Made by a program: the position numbers and the translations under genes. A stretch of 64,000 nucleotides of DNA, from NCBI RefSeq assembly GCF_037975245.1, contig NC_092579.1, positions 13,004,678-13,068,677 on the forward strand, given 5' to 3'. Under the pieces are notes generated by a model. It did not search any database. It saw only the letters and a program-made list of their open reading frames with translations, and was not told the DNA's origin. The DNA is from Apostichopus japonicus (Eukaryota; Echinodermata; Holothuroidea; Aspidochirotida; Stichopodidae). Shown piece by piece: positions 29,103 through 38,330 of the stretch (position 1 is its first letter; each line of letters begins with the position of its first letter).

Positions 29103-29762
29103 ATATATATATTGTAATGCTGTTACTGTAAAGTTGTGATGTAATGGGAGTTCTGTGTGGAACCATTGTGGTAGTTTAAATCCCCTTGGAATTATATAGG
29201 GGTTATCTCTCCTGGCAATAGGTAAACCAGTTGTAATTGTTGGCAGATTATGGCTTTTGTGGCTGCTTCTATGGATCGGCATATGGTATTAGACTTATTC
29301 TGGGATTGTGATGTAACACATGTGATATTTTCTAGGGATACTCATGTGATCACATTCATCACTGTAAAGGAGTACAATTGTTTAGGGATGGTAGGAATGC
29401 ACTGTAGTATTTGTGTATTATGTCTTTAGCTAAGTTGTAAGGTAAAGTTCATCATTTGTATACATGTGGTATAACATATTGTTAAGGGATTTATATAAAA
29501 TGCATTACCTGGTTGCTGTTGGACGAAACACTCTTGATGGTAGGCTTCAGGGCCACGTAGCCTCAAGTTTGTACCACATATCCAGTACAACACACTTAAC
29601 CTTACTGTAAGAAGTTTTCTTTTCAATATATCGCTGTTAAAATACCATCACCTCTCTGGATTTATTTTGTGTACATCTTCATTCTCTGGCCAATTACAAT
29701 ACAACATCTTAGGCCAAGAACCCTGTATCGGATGGCCGGCACTACTCACGGAAAAAAGTGTT

Positions 29763-29808
<46 letters not shown>

Positions 29809-32800
29809 ATATACAAACCTTTAAAAGTTTCTCAGGGTGCATGGGGTTCTGTGAATCCCCTTGCACCCCGTCCTCTCCTTGTGTAACCTCTGATGTTATT
29901 TCTTCAGTTTTGTCAACCTCTTTTTGATCTGAATAAGGAGAAATTAAAGAAAAGGTATAATAAAGTTCCTCAAACTATACAATGTAGATCATAGTCACAT
30001 ATAAGTTTTATCAGTCTTAAGGTTTTGCATTTCATTTCAGCCGGGTTATATCAATATTTGGAAGATAACCTGGGACGACAGACACCAACAAGACATGTGT
30101 GCAATACTTCTGTCAATCTTTGAGATGCACCATTGTAATCAAATATGCTAGACAGTCAGATAATGGTCAATCATGATCAAATTTCAACATGCATGTGAAG
30201 TTTCCTAACTACATGCAATTTATTCCAATATACATATACAGGGATAATTTAGAAGATACAAAACAACAGAAAAATACTTTTGAAGACTTTAAGCAAAGTT
30301 TTGCATGTTTTGTGGTCATTACTAATAAACTGTACATAGGTTTTGCACTATAGATGTCATTTTATCAATGATGTTAGTTAAATGCATTTTGACTTTTTCC
30401 ATATCTAATGTAGTCCTTTCTCAGTCATTTCATGACCTGTACAGTAGATCCAGTGAGAACACATAAAAAGATGTGATCAATGTGAATTTAGGAAATAAAT
30501 GTTATTTACAAACAGCTGACACTGATAATGTAAACAAAAGCAAGTTTCAAGTCAAGTTTAATTAACCTAATGCAATGTGGTTCAAAGTACAGTACAGTTA
30601 GTAAGTACTGTCAATAATTTATGATAAATTTACAGTAGAATATTTTAATGATCAGGTACTGTATGGAGGTGCACTTCTTGATAGCTCTGACAAATTCACA
30701 AGGTGCATGCACATGGACTGGAGGTTCATTAACTGGCCCAGAACAAAATCAAAATATTTCGAATTCAAGATGTTTATTTTCTCTACTTGGCAGTGAAAAT
30801 TCTTGGGAGCTATCAATGGCAGGGGATGCCAAAATATTAAAACTTGGAAATGTAACCACCAAAAATTTGGCATTCTTTTGCAAAATGTCTATTGCTACAA
30901 AGATATTGCCAACACTAAATGGCTACCATTTGTTGCAACATTTTCAGTATTTCTAGCTTGCCTTATTCCACACTGTACATAATTTAGTGCTATAAACCCC
31001 TGAATGTGTAATGCGATTATACTATGTCCACTAAACAACATTTTATTGCTCATGAAATACATTATACCGTAACACCACATAACATATGTATATCATATTA
31101 CATGCAGGCTCCTGTTCTTGTCACCATGCCTTGATAGTGATTTCCTCCAATATATTTCTGTGAGACTTTAGAGAAGTGTCTTGTCTTTATTTTAACAATC
31201 CTTTTTGTCGGTAACATTACAGAATGTACAGTACTTTGCATGCTGTCTATGCACCTACACTACAGTACAGTAGAGTGTGCATTATAATACTCGATCATAC
31301 ACCACATGTGCACTCTTTTAATAAGCCTCTAGACATTTTTACGCATGAAATGCAGTCTGGGCCGTATGGATATTATTGCAAATCTAATCAAGAAACATGA
31401 TTCATAAGTTTTACCAAGGTTGGTGAACAGACTATACTACCATACCTTCACATAAAGGATTATAAGAAATGTTGTTTACTATGAAGAATATTACTGTTGT
31501 TCAATTTATGTAAAGAGATTTTTACTGCTTTTATAAAGTCTTGATATTTGTACGAAGAGTGTGTAAACTTTGAATACACACTTCGTACAAACGCTTGCTT
31601 TCTTAAATCTTTATTTAGTACAAGTTATTTAGTACCAGTTCTCAAACAAAAGATTGGGAGACTCATAAACTTTTGCTGACCCTCTTGTTGACAATTGACT
31701 TCTTAATTATTTACTTATTTATTTACTCAGAGGTCAGTTTCAGGGCGACATTGTACTTACTGTACAGTACAACAAACCAAAGTTAGAGTACGGGTTAATT
31801 CTTGTTGAATTTGGCTTTAATTAGATGATCATTATTCTTTAAAATGATTTGGTGAACTAAAGTTATTTCACTATTTGCTTTATTTTGTCATCAAGTCACC
31901 CTAAACCTTAAATGTCAACCGTAATCATTTTGCGCTGTTTCTTTCTTTTGGAACGGGGGGAACATTTTCATCATATTCACTGAGCTTAGTTAAATAACGT
32001 ACAGTGTGAATTATAACCTCTAAATACTCTGACACACAGTGGTGGGTATAGTAGAAACCAACAATGTTGCAATATTACTTTTGTTAAATATTCTTGGTGT
32101 ACTGTGCGTCAATGGCTCGCAAAACACACCACAGCTTGAATACAGTACGCTTCAGAGAATTCTGTGTAACGGGACAGTCCTATCTAATAACCTAGAACAA
32201 CTTCAAAAGGCTGCTCTACGGTGCATGCATGCATACACTGTACTTTATATGGAATAAGTTATAACACCATGATTATTATTACAATGAACTGGTGCAGTGA
32301 AGTTCTAAAAACTTGACCTTTAATGGTTGATTTCACCAATTCATCAGACATCAGTTTCCCGTGGCAGTCATTCTGCTTGGATTCTAAGGTACACTTGGTT
32401 CATATATGGAAATGTTTCACCATTCCCAATGGTTGAAAAGTTCACAAACACACTACACATTTGAGTTAATGATATTGTACAGCACAGTGTACTGTATGCT
32501 TGTGGATACAATTAATGTTTAAATCATGATTGTGATAGATGGAAATTTATCCCGCAATACCAAAATAGACAGATTCTCAATTTCCAACCATTGGTTGCGA
32601 ACAATGTAAAGACACTTATAAATTTATGATGACAAAATTGACAAGGTTTGAAGTCATTAGCACATAGTACACTAAATACTGAATTTTTACTAACTTTTAA
32701 GTATGTTGTCCTTTTCAATATTTTTGTAGTTTTAATTTCTGTTATTATGCAGTTTATGCTAAAAAAAACAGCCAACTAAAATTCGGGTTTCTGCAAGATG

Positions 32801-35800
32801 ATTGCACTGTACAGTATAACAACAGGTAATGTACAACTGTACACACTAGAGGACACTCCAATACTGTAGATGTCCTTCAAATTAGAATTTCAAATTAGAA
32901 TTCACTCAACTCAGTACAGTATTTTGTCCCAGAGCATTATCCAAAATGATGTTTATTCACTTCAAGACAAGTTAACAACCACTAAATATCATTCCTGGAC
33001 TACATTTGAGATGTTCTGCAAACATCACTGCATCCCGGACACTTGCAAAATAAATGGTTTGTCAACATGACTTCCTGGATGACTGTCTATTTTAAGCTAC
33101 TTTATTTGCTTAACCACAAACATTATATACAGAGTCTGCTCAGAACTTCCTAATATTGTGAAATAAACTTTAACACGTATGCATTTGATACTGGTACTAC
33201 AGTAAGTGTTTCATCATCCTGACACTGTTTTGCAAAGTTTTATTTTTCAAACCTTTTTTTTTAAAATACACCTTGAATATTAGTCTACCTACTTATTCTA
33301 CTAATTCTGTATTCATACGTATAATGTGGGGCACTGGCTGTTTTTCTCGAATTGAAGTTAGTATTAATCTCCTTAGGGTACAGTAAAGCCTCCAATTCTG
33401 CAGATCTAGAACCAGGGTCTTCAAAAGTAAATCAAAACTTGGAGGAAAATACCCACCTTTTAACTGAAAAAGTCTTATCACAGCTTTGATATCTGCAGAC
33501 ATTCAGTCCCTACCAGAATGTGTGAATGTTGTCCGTAATAAATGGGTTAATCCCGAAATATGCCTAGAATGTATATTGGAGAACGGACGAAACCAATGTA
33601 CGGAATATTCGTGTAGCTTTCAATAGCAATGTGCAGAGGTCCTGAAGTCTTGATAATCAATGTACAAGAAGCTAAGTTGTAGTCTATACTTGTATTAGGT
33701 ATTTTGAACTGTATTCCTACTGTATTGGATGTTGTATCAGCTGTATAGTACACCACAGTAGACCTACAGTATGTACAGTACTCTATGTAAGGCACTGTTT
33801 GTAGTATTAGGGTTCCCCAAAGGTAAACACAGACAGGGTACTGTGGTAGTCCATTCCACTCAGACAAAAGGACCGGGGGAAAAATTATGCTAATTACATT
33901 GGTCAATGGAACTTTTAATGCTTTTTTCCTTTTTTTTTTCCAGAAAATCAAATTTATTAGTTAAAAATTTCAACACCTGAATTTTGCTTCAGATTGGTTC
34001 ACAATTATACCGACTGAATCAATAACAAATATAATACAAACTGATATGTGAGAGCCTGGGCAATTAATTGCGCAAACACACACATAGACATGATCACAAA
34101 GGTGCTTGAAATTTCATATCCAGTCTACTATTTACCCTAACTGCTATGCAGTAGTTAGTAATTTACCCATACTATTAAAGGGGCATTCAATGAACCCCAT
34201 AGACGACAGCTCTGCATGTGGCACAAAAGAATATCATACCATAGTCAGGAACCTATTTATAAGTTAAATTTGTATCCACTTTCTTGTGCTGTTGATTTGA
34301 GACTAGTTCACTGTTGGAGTTCATATGAAATAAATCGACTTTATATTTAATCAGTAAATTTGAGATGACACATAGTTTTGTAAATACACTTTAACAAGAA
34401 ATGTCAACACCAAACGTTTTGCATTTTGGTCCTTTATTTCTTACTACTTGTTCTTCACTCCATTGGTGCTAGTACAGTACACAAGCAGTGAGTAATTTTT
34501 GATTCTGATAAAGTGACTTAATCATACAGTTTCACTATTTCTATACGGTCCAAAATACAGTACTACTTAGGTAATATTTGAACAGAGGAGGCAATTTTCT
34601 ATCAAAATTCTACAAAACAGATCTAGCAATGCAAAAATTAGACCATCAGGAATTATTGCACTCCCTTCTAGAACCTGAAAAAGGGTCTTTAAAAGTCAGT
34701 CTAATATACTTGCCTGTTCCTTTTCTTGAGATGAGATGGGAGGTGGAGGGATTATGTCCAACAATTTTGCCTTTTAACCAATGTAAGCATTATTGTATGA
34801 CATACTATAGTATGCATGATACACAAATGAAAACAAACAATTTAGCTGTCCAATGCTGAAGACAGTATTTGCACACTGTTTACTGTAGTTTCAAATGTTT
34901 TATAAAATAGCATATTTGTTTAGATTTACAGAAATGGAAATTAAGGGAAAGAGGTTGTGGAATATAGAGATTTCCTTTTCACAACCTGCAGTTTCTCCAA
35001 AATCAGCCTTTTCATACTGGCACACTATTTTTTGTTTTGTTTTTTTTTGTAATTGCCCTAAATTATAACTTCAAGATATCTCTAAACACAGCGGTAAAGA
35101 GATTTTGATTTTAGAACCAATGGTACACAGTAGCTTCTCCATAAGAGTCATAGTTCTTTTACTTTGTTTGATACTTTGAACCATGAACCTTTTCAAGTTT
35201 ATATTTTACTTACCGTTAATGTCCCACACTAAAGTATTAACAACATTCAAAACGTCCTAAGTTCTGCTGAAATGTCTTCCAATTTTCTTTTCTTGGGCCA
35301 GATGGCCCAAAGCTCTATCACCCTCCACATACAAGTCTAATTTCAGTTAACATGAAACAACCAAACAAAATCATATTTACCATCTTCCTCGGTTCCAGGT
35401 GGCTTCTCAATGCATTCATCAGGAACCACATCTGTTAAAGACGATTCGGTGTGGCCAGATATTGAAAGTGTCCCTGTTTCCTCCTCCTCTCCGGGGGTGG
35501 GAGTAACCACACCTTCCTCCCTTATTTGTTCTTCCCGTATTTGATCTGCTTCTGAACCCGATCTTCCCCTCTCGTCTGCTGATGGAGAGGATTTATCATC
35601 CAAGTCCTCCGATTCTGCATCTGCCGAATATGCCGGAGAGGTCCTCTGAGAGCAAGTGACAGATGCCTCATCTGTATTAGTCATGACTTCAATGGGTCCG
35701 TGGCCATGTATATTGTCCGTCATATCGTGGAAACGATTCTCTGATATAATACTGTAGTCACTGTCCGTGGGACTTCGTTTCCCATTTGATGAATACGTAA

Positions 35801-37534
35801 TGTGCTTTGGGGAATGTGTATCTGAAGACTCCCTATTGTCATACATACATAGTGAATGCTCACTTTGAGTTAAATCGTTAATCACCACAAAGTCACTGTC
35901 GCTCTTCACAGATTCGGGTTCATCGGAATTGCTCCCATCTTTCGAAACTCTTTGTTCGACAATCTCTCTCGACTGTGTGGAGTCACTTTCCTTCTCATTT
36001 TCCTCTTTGTGAGGTTCTCTAACGGCAGGTAGTCGTTTCTCTGTCTTTGTTTCTTGCTCTCCGTCTCTCGAATCATCATTGGTCTCTCCTTCAGGCGTTA
36101 CCTGCACGGCAGAAGTTCTATCAGCTGACTGCTCGAAAGCAATCTTTTCTGGTTTCAGTGGCGCCCTCTTAGAGATCCCTTCTGTCACCTTTTCGTCATC
36201 TGTTGTGCTTGATCCCGACTCTGCAGCTCTCTTGGAGCGGCCATCTTTTTCACCAAGTTTAGTTTCCTCATTCTTCCCTTTGCCTGACTGCTTCCGCTGA
36301 GGTTTTGTTTTCTGAAGGGCTTGTGAACCACTTGATCGAGTCCCAGTACTTAAGCCATCTGATTTGTTCTCGTCAGTAATCCGACTTTTGGGAGTTCTCT
36401 GAAAATGTTTGGCTGGAGTTACTTTTGGCTTACTTTTCTTCTCACCAGAGTCTAAGAAAGAACTCCATAGGTTATCTTCATCAATCAGTTGCTTTTGTGG
36501 TGTTGCCTTACGAGATGGGTTCGTAGAAGAGGTCTTGCCGGATGACGATCCCTGTGAGTTCTTACCCTTTGCGGCATGCAGGTTGTTTGCATTTGGGAGT
36601 TTTCCTGTGAAAGTAGGAAAAAGGAGTTAGAAGGAGAACGTTTACAAAATAACAGAGTGTACAAACAATTGTGTCATACAGATAGCCAGCTGCTGTGGGT
36701 TTTCATACTAATGCAAGCCTTATATCTTGTTACTTGTACTTGCAGCAGCATTTAGACCCAGAAGAACCTTAGAAGCAAGAACAAGCTCTATTTTTGTGGG
36801 CTACTAGGTATGATGTTGTCTGATGGAAGCAGCGAACCACAAGTAGGCGATGAGGCTAACTCTGCTAGTGATCTCAGACAATAGCAGGTTGCATGTTGCA
36901 TATTAACTCAACTGTAGAGCTTTCTGTACATACATAATGAGGATCTCTCCACCAGGCCGGTACAGGCTTATAGATTTGCAAGTCTTATTGATCACGTACC
37001 AAATTTCTGTGGAGTCTTCCCATTGATTACCTACTGAACTTCAGTGTTAAGAGTAATGAACTCTTTAGGCTGAAATTTATATGCCAATGATCACAATTTG
37101 CCAGTTAAAAGTCCTAACTGAGTGCAATAAGTTAGCCTATTATCGAACCAAACATGCTATACAGGCCTAGGTCGACAGTTAGGCCTTGACTAGGCCCCTA
37201 GGCCTAACTTAGACGGGAGTTTGGTTAGCCTTTTTTAGTTTTACTAGTTGTACATAAAGCATCGTTTGATAATATTGGCAGTTCATTCTGTCACAGAATT
37301 AGCCATACGCAAAGTGCACAGGCTATTTGTTATGATAATGGTCGGGGCATTTTATGAACTTTTAAGTTTTATTCGAAGCAACTACTAGCTTATTGATATA
37401 CCTTTTGCAGCAGATACACCACTGCTCCCATTCTCGTCTTCTTGGATATCCAACACACGGTCTATAGACTTCTGTGCGTTGACAAGGGCGGTTTTTGCCA
37501 ATGAAGAAAATGCTGAAGCTTCAAACCAACTCAT
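4617..37534 (-). CDS. TMF1: TMF1, TATA element modulatory factor 1 (Golgi golgin), 18 coding exons, complete
   Basis: Coiled-coil golgin of the TMF1/ARA160 family. Known family roles are Rab6 binding, Golgi vesicle tethering and, in vertebrates, nuclear-receptor coactivation. I assembled 18 exons (listed separately), all GT-AG with consistent phase, into 1137 codons plus a TGA stop; human TMF1 is about 1093 aa. The N-terminus MSWFEASAFSSLAKTAL with QKSIDRVLDIQ is the diagnostic TMF1 start. The ATG at 37534 has an in-frame TGA four codons upstream. Residues 45-452 are one large, acidic, Ser-rich, low-complexity exon containing LWSSFLDSG. Residues about 490-970 are continuous heptad coiled coil, including the KAREDQIITLSEQN segment (TMF DNA-binding region) and TRPLLRQIENLQ. 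Residues about 1015-1137 match the conserved C-terminal TMF/TATA-binding coiled coil (VIENLQSHVKLKEGE; LQMYGEKAEE). There are 17 introns, several swollen by repeats. Family assignment is firm; individual exon edges are inferred from homology and splice consensus, not transcripts. Confidence 0.95.
5236..5346 (-). CDS. TMF1: TMF1 exon 17
   Basis: 111 nt, phase 0 in and 0 out. Encodes YNAVLQMYGEKAEEVTELRL, the most conserved part of the C-terminal domain. Acceptor TTTGTAG|GAGATA, donor CAACAG|GTAAAG. Confidence 0.96.
5437..7890. repeat. 2.45-kb minisatellite in TMF1 intron 16
   Basis: Dozens of copies of a short unit built from CTCATAGGTA, an optional GTA, ATGTAATCTCAATGTAT and an optional CTCAATGCAT block. 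Units alternate between about 27, 36 and 39 bp, forming higher-order runs such as the near-identical stretch repeated from 5580 and 5840. It occupies most of intron 16 (5347-8405). Confidence 0.95.
8406..8531 (-). CDS. TMF1: TMF1 exon 16
   Basis: 126 nt, phase 0 in and 0 out. Encodes RTRASMAEEIVKLANLNETL and VVPELTKKMR, matching the family's MAEELVKLTNQND region. Acceptor GTTTTAG|GGTGAA, donor ATGAGG|GTAAGA. Confidence 0.95.
8940..9080 (-). CDS. TMF1: TMF1 exon 15
   Basis: 141 nt, phase 0 in and 0 out. Encodes NGSASTVIENLQSHVKLKEG, the start of the conserved C-terminal TMF domain. Acceptor TCAATCAG|AGTGAA, donor TTACAG|GTGAGA. Confidence 0.95.
9905..13480. repeat. 400-bp-period satellite rich in AGGTCA half-sites, TMF1 intron 14
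   Basis: The landmark GTTTTTTATCATTAATTGAC starts at 10711, 11111, 11511, 11911 and 12311, exactly 400 bp apart, with very few differences between units. Degenerate or partial copies flank the core (9905-10590, 12450-13480). Each unit holds about seven perfect AGGTCA/TGACCT hexamers, including a direct-repeat cluster. Confidence 0.93.
13577..13611. repeat. (AC)n microsatellite
   Basis: About 17 AC dinucleotides after a short impure lead-in, at the edge of the intron 14 satellite. The Cys/Val-repeat open frames over it are artefacts. Confidence 0.95.
13819..13917. repeat. Tandem duplication of the TMF1 exon 14 3' end and donor
   Basis: A ~93-bp unit starting CCATACCTGAGATGA occurs at 13819 and 13912. 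The second copy is the real end of exon 14 with its donor; the first repeats about 48 bp of that exon end plus CAG|GTATGG, with a few substitutions. Confidence 0.9.
13918..14022 (-). CDS. TMF1: TMF1 exon 14 (Ser/Thr/Pro linker)
   Basis: 105 nt, phase 0 in and 0 out. Encodes ERQTEQEKRISPIN followed by a Ser/Thr/Pro-rich linker ending SISSQ. This breaks the coiled coil, as in other TMF1 proteins. Acceptor CTGTACAG|GAGAGG, donor TCTCAG|GTATGG. The 3' part of this exon and its donor are tandemly duplicated in the following intron (13819-13880). Confidence 0.9.
14698..14860 (-). CDS. TMF1: TMF1 exon 13
   Basis: 163 nt, phase 2 in and 0 out. Encodes YIKALEDSQREKDILEKKVQ and EKKRAVMAQEALEEK, matching the YVRTLEETRKEK region of vertebrates. 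Acceptor TGTGCAG|AGAACA, donor GAAAAG|GTAACG. Confidence 0.94.
15356..15556. repeat. Pyrimidine-rich ~20-bp minisatellite, TMF1 intron 12
   Basis: About nine copies of a CTCCACTTAATCCTCCCCTC-type unit, starting some 25 bp past the exon 12 donor. Strong strand asymmetry (C/T on plus, G/A in the transcript). Confidence 0.92.
15581..15875 (-). CDS. TMF1: TMF1 exon 12
   Basis: 295 nt, phase 1 in and 2 out. Begins TRPLLRQIENLQ, one of the best conserved TMF1 motifs, and continues through WEQVERNLTERL and SLESQLALLRQEKSKL to EEQKD. Acceptor TTTCGCAG|CAACTC, donor GGATAG|GTAAAT. A pyrimidine-rich minisatellite starts about 25 bp past the donor. Confidence 0.96.
16317..16464 (-). CDS. TMF1: TMF1 exon 11
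   Basis: 148 nt, phase 0 in and 1 out. Encodes RQEISDLQQALQDSEQRNQE followed by LSHSV, a near match to the vertebrate QEAENRNQELSQSV stretch. Acceptor TCTTCAG|ATAAAC, donor CAGGAG|GTAAGG. Confidence 0.95.
17387..17543 (-). CDS. TMF1: TMF1 exon 10
   Basis: 157 nt, phase 2 in and 0 out. Encodes EIADLHKSIAAKNSEA and AKEEMRLAMEKLQQ, conserved coiled coil. Acceptor CTTTACAG|AGAAAT, donor CTACAG|GTGACT. Confidence 0.94.
17865..17991 (-). CDS. TMF1: TMF1 exon 9
   Basis: 127 nt, phase 1 in and 2 out. Encodes ENIRTLNAVVDKQNKEL and ends QAALDASYK, aligning with the family's QAALDSAYKE. Acceptor AACATCAG|AGAACA, donor CTACAA|GTAAGC. Confidence 0.94.
18435..18553. repeat. Imperfect inverted repeat, TMF1 intron 8
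   Basis: Arms of about 55 bp: GTAAAAGTAAGTGGACCTGA ... GATCCTAGCAGGATC is mirrored at the right end with a few mismatches and almost no spacer. It resembles a foldback repeat; the family is not identified. Confidence 0.85.
18803..18888 (-). CDS. TMF1: TMF1 exon 8
   Basis: 86 nt, phase 2 in and 1 out. Encodes EQLEDALKKIEYLEGVIDAK followed by EEVDKKNK, matching the family's DGKEEVEK block. Acceptor TTCTCACAG|AGAGCA, donor AATAAAG|GTACGG. Confidence 0.93.
19431..19598 (-). CDS. TMF1: TMF1 exon 7
   Basis: 168 nt, phase 2 in and 2 out. Encodes LLAEKDLQITALTKEGEKL and STIIKKLRIKEKEND, a strongly conserved coiled-coil block. Acceptor TTTTACAG|AGACAC, donor CACAAAA|GTATGT. Confidence 0.95.
20091..20410 (+). 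mobile_element. tRNA-derived SINE, family A, TMF1 intron 6
   Basis: A tRNA-like head has an A box TGGTCAAGTGG (20101-20111) and a B box GGTTCGAGTC (20145-20154). A body follows with TTACGTTGTGTCCTT, CTTCACCCAGG and GGTTATCATTGACCAGGG, then a short AT-rich tail. The same body occurs in reverse at 61932-62238. Confidence 0.85.
21663..21821. repeat. 159-bp foldback with 18-bp perfect arms, TMF1 intron 6
   Basis: ACCTGTCTCCCCACAACC at 21663-21680 is exactly complementary to 21804-21821. A diverged relative, without a good left arm, lies at 26447-26585 and shares GTCATAGAG, AGTGTAAAA and ACAGTGAGAGTGC. Confidence 0.85.
22192..22247 (-). CDS. TMF1: TMF1 exon 6
   Basis: 56 nt, phase 0 in and 2 out. 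Encodes ERDSLKKEVQTLKTEITE, a coiled-coil continuation equivalent to ERDAAKKE in vertebrates. Acceptor TTTTGCAG|GAAAGG, donor GAGAG|GTGAGT. Confidence 0.92.
22587..22707 (-). CDS. TMF1: TMF1 exon 5
   Basis: 121 nt, phase 2 in and 0 out. Charged coiled coil ending FTERIGMMEKKLHVANK, which aligns with the family's FTQRI...EKK segment. Acceptor TACCATAG|TAAATT, donor AACAAG|GTAGAT. Confidence 0.9.
23945..24022 (+). mobile_element. SINE 3'-end fragment, TMF1 intron 4
   Basis: Contains TATGATCATATTTGGAATAG then CGCTATATCA and an ATT-rich tail, similar to the fragment at 28545-28622 and to the tail of the family A SINE at 61932. No tRNA-like head is visible. Confidence 0.6.
25911..26014 (-). CDS. 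TMF1: TMF1 exon 4 (start of long coiled coil)
   Basis: 104 nt, phase 0 in and 2 out. Encodes KLADMAEILKAREDQIITL, matching the conserved TMF DNA-binding/coiled-coil start. Acceptor CTTCACAG|AAATTG, donor TTAAAAT|GTAAGA. Confidence 0.93.
26447..26585. repeat. Diverged relative of the 21663 foldback, TMF1 intron 3
   Basis: Shares ordered blocks with 21690-21821 (TTTGGGTGGT, GTCATAGAG, TACCAGTTCA, GAGAGTGC, AGGTTGTG). It is degraded at the left terminus. Confidence 0.7.
28545..28622 (+). mobile_element. SINE 3'-end fragment, TMF1 intron 3
   Basis: AAGCGCCATGATCTAGATGG followed by AATAGCGCTATATAAAT, the same 3' motif as the fragment at 23945. Head missing. Confidence 0.6.
28772..29005 (+). pseudogene. 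Coding-like fragment in TMF1 intron 3, possible transposon-derived zinc domain
   Basis: An open frame on the strand opposite TMF1 encodes KQSLKSYNEINKRREFVSKC, RHGNRSKK and SCPCKIQLPDDRLGEK. It is more GC-rich and protein-like than its surroundings and is bracketed by TA-rich microsatellites (28686-28712, 29034-29112). The Cys/His spacing and Arg/Lys content recall the N-terminal zinc-binding part of some transposase-derived proteins, but I cannot name a family. The rest of the open frame runs into the microsatellite and is not coding. It may be a transposon relic or chance. Confidence 0.35.
29034..29112. repeat. TA-rich microsatellite
   Basis: (TATATC)n grading into (TA)n on plus; the Tyr/Ile-repeat frames here are artefacts. 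A second TA run lies at 29766-29798 just inside intron 3. Confidence 0.95.
29819..29928 (-). CDS. TMF1: TMF1 exon 3
   Basis: 110 nt, residues 453-489, phase 1 in and 0 out. Encodes DQKEVDKTEEITSEV and ends HPEKLLK. Acceptor TTATTCAG|ATCAAA, donor TTAAAG|GTTTGT. A TA-rich microsatellite begins 25 bp inside the following intron. Confidence 0.85.
29929..35380. other. TMF1 intron 2, nothing recognisable
   Basis: 5.45 kb of AT-rich intron with many short open frames on both strands but no domain, SINE head, inverted termini or long tandem array that I can support. Confidence 0.5.
35381..36604 (-). CDS. TMF1: TMF1 exon 2 (large acidic/serine-rich exon)
   Basis: 1224 nt, phase 1 in and phase 1 out, residues 45-452. 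It opens GKLPNANNLHAAKG and includes LWSSFLDSG, a conserved TMF1 tryptophan motif. The rest is low-complexity acidic/Ser/Thr-rich sequence with DSDFVVI and DSDYSIISE patches, likely disordered. Acceptor TTTCACAG|GAAA, donor GAAGATG|GTAAAT. Confidence 0.93.
37402..37534 (-). CDS. TMF1: TMF1 exon 1 (start codon)
   Basis: 133 nt, ends in phase 1. It encodes the TMF1 signature MSWF... and QKSIDRVLDIQ, an amphipathic N-terminal segment. The donor is CAAAAG|GTATAT. The in-frame stop 12 bases before the ATG supports this start. Confidence 0.95.
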
Positions 37535-38202
37535 TGTGTCAATTCAAGAAGGATGAGAATCACCCTCCTTGAAGAAAGTCAATGCAAACGTATTTGCCGA
37601 TTTCTTGCTCAAAATGTTGCGCGAATTTCAAACATTTCGGAAATAAGTTATTCTGTTAGCGAAACAGGTTTGCTTTCGGTCAACACGTAAACAGCGCTAG
37701 ACTTCGGAAACCAGTCAATTTCATGTAATAAGGTCTTCTGTACTTTTCAGACGTCCGGTTGCATAGTACTATCCTACACATGTTGGCACTGTTTGAGCGG
37801 ATTCATAAAATGTATAAAACTTCATTTCAGACTTTTACTACCAATTTTTTACTTAATTATCTTTACAAAAATTTATGTTATTTACACAAATAGTATTAAC
37901 AGTTAATGTACACCTTCTTATACATTAAAACGTGTCAGAATTAAGTCACGTGACGCACATGAACGTCTTTCAGTGCGTAGCGAATGGACCATGAGAAGGT
38001 CGCAACTGCGTCAAATGTAAGGACTTGAAAGTTCTGGCGAAAAAAACAAATTCAATGATAATATATAACCATTGAGGCTAATAAGTATTACTCAGAGTGA
38101 AAGAATATCATGTAGCATCAACAATGACAACTAAAGCTCCAAATTGGTTGGATTTCATAACGTTGTGATTATGGTTTTATTGGCACGCGTACTTAGCAGT
38201 AT
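37535..38202. other. TMF1 5' flank, probable 5' UTR and promoter
   Basis: Between the TMF1 start codon and the divergent tRNA gene. An in-frame TGA just before the ATG marks the 5' UTR. No TATA box can be placed with confidence; the transcription start is unknown. Confidence 0.4.
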
Positions 38203-38319
38203 TCCCCAGTAGCACAGTCGGTTAGCGCGTCGTACTTATAGACAGTATGTGACGGGTTATAATGACTCGCACTGAATATAGACATGCGAAGGTCGGGAGT
38301 TCGAGCCTCCCCTGGGGAA
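38203..38319 (+). tRNA. tRNA-Ile(UAU) with a 43-nt intron
   Basis: Complete cloverleaf. The acceptor stem TCCCCAG pairs with CTGGGGA. The D arm is GCACAGTCGGTTAGCGC. The anticodon stem TCGTA/TGCGA flanks loop CTTATA-A with anticodon TAT. The T arm is GGGAG-TTCGAGC-CTCCC. An intron at 38241-38283 sits one base 3' of the anticodon, the canonical site, and contains TTATAA able to pair with the anticodon. A Pol III stop of five T follows at 38326-38330. Intron-containing Ile-UAU genes are typical of animals. It lies about 670 bp from the TMF1 start codon on the opposite strand. Confidence 0.9.
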
Positions 38320-38330
38320 GCAGTCTTTTT

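Noticed and set aside
32039..32257. 72-codon open frame with a hydrophobic start
   Set aside because: No conserved motif, AT-rich intron background, no splice or promoter context; length expected by chance.
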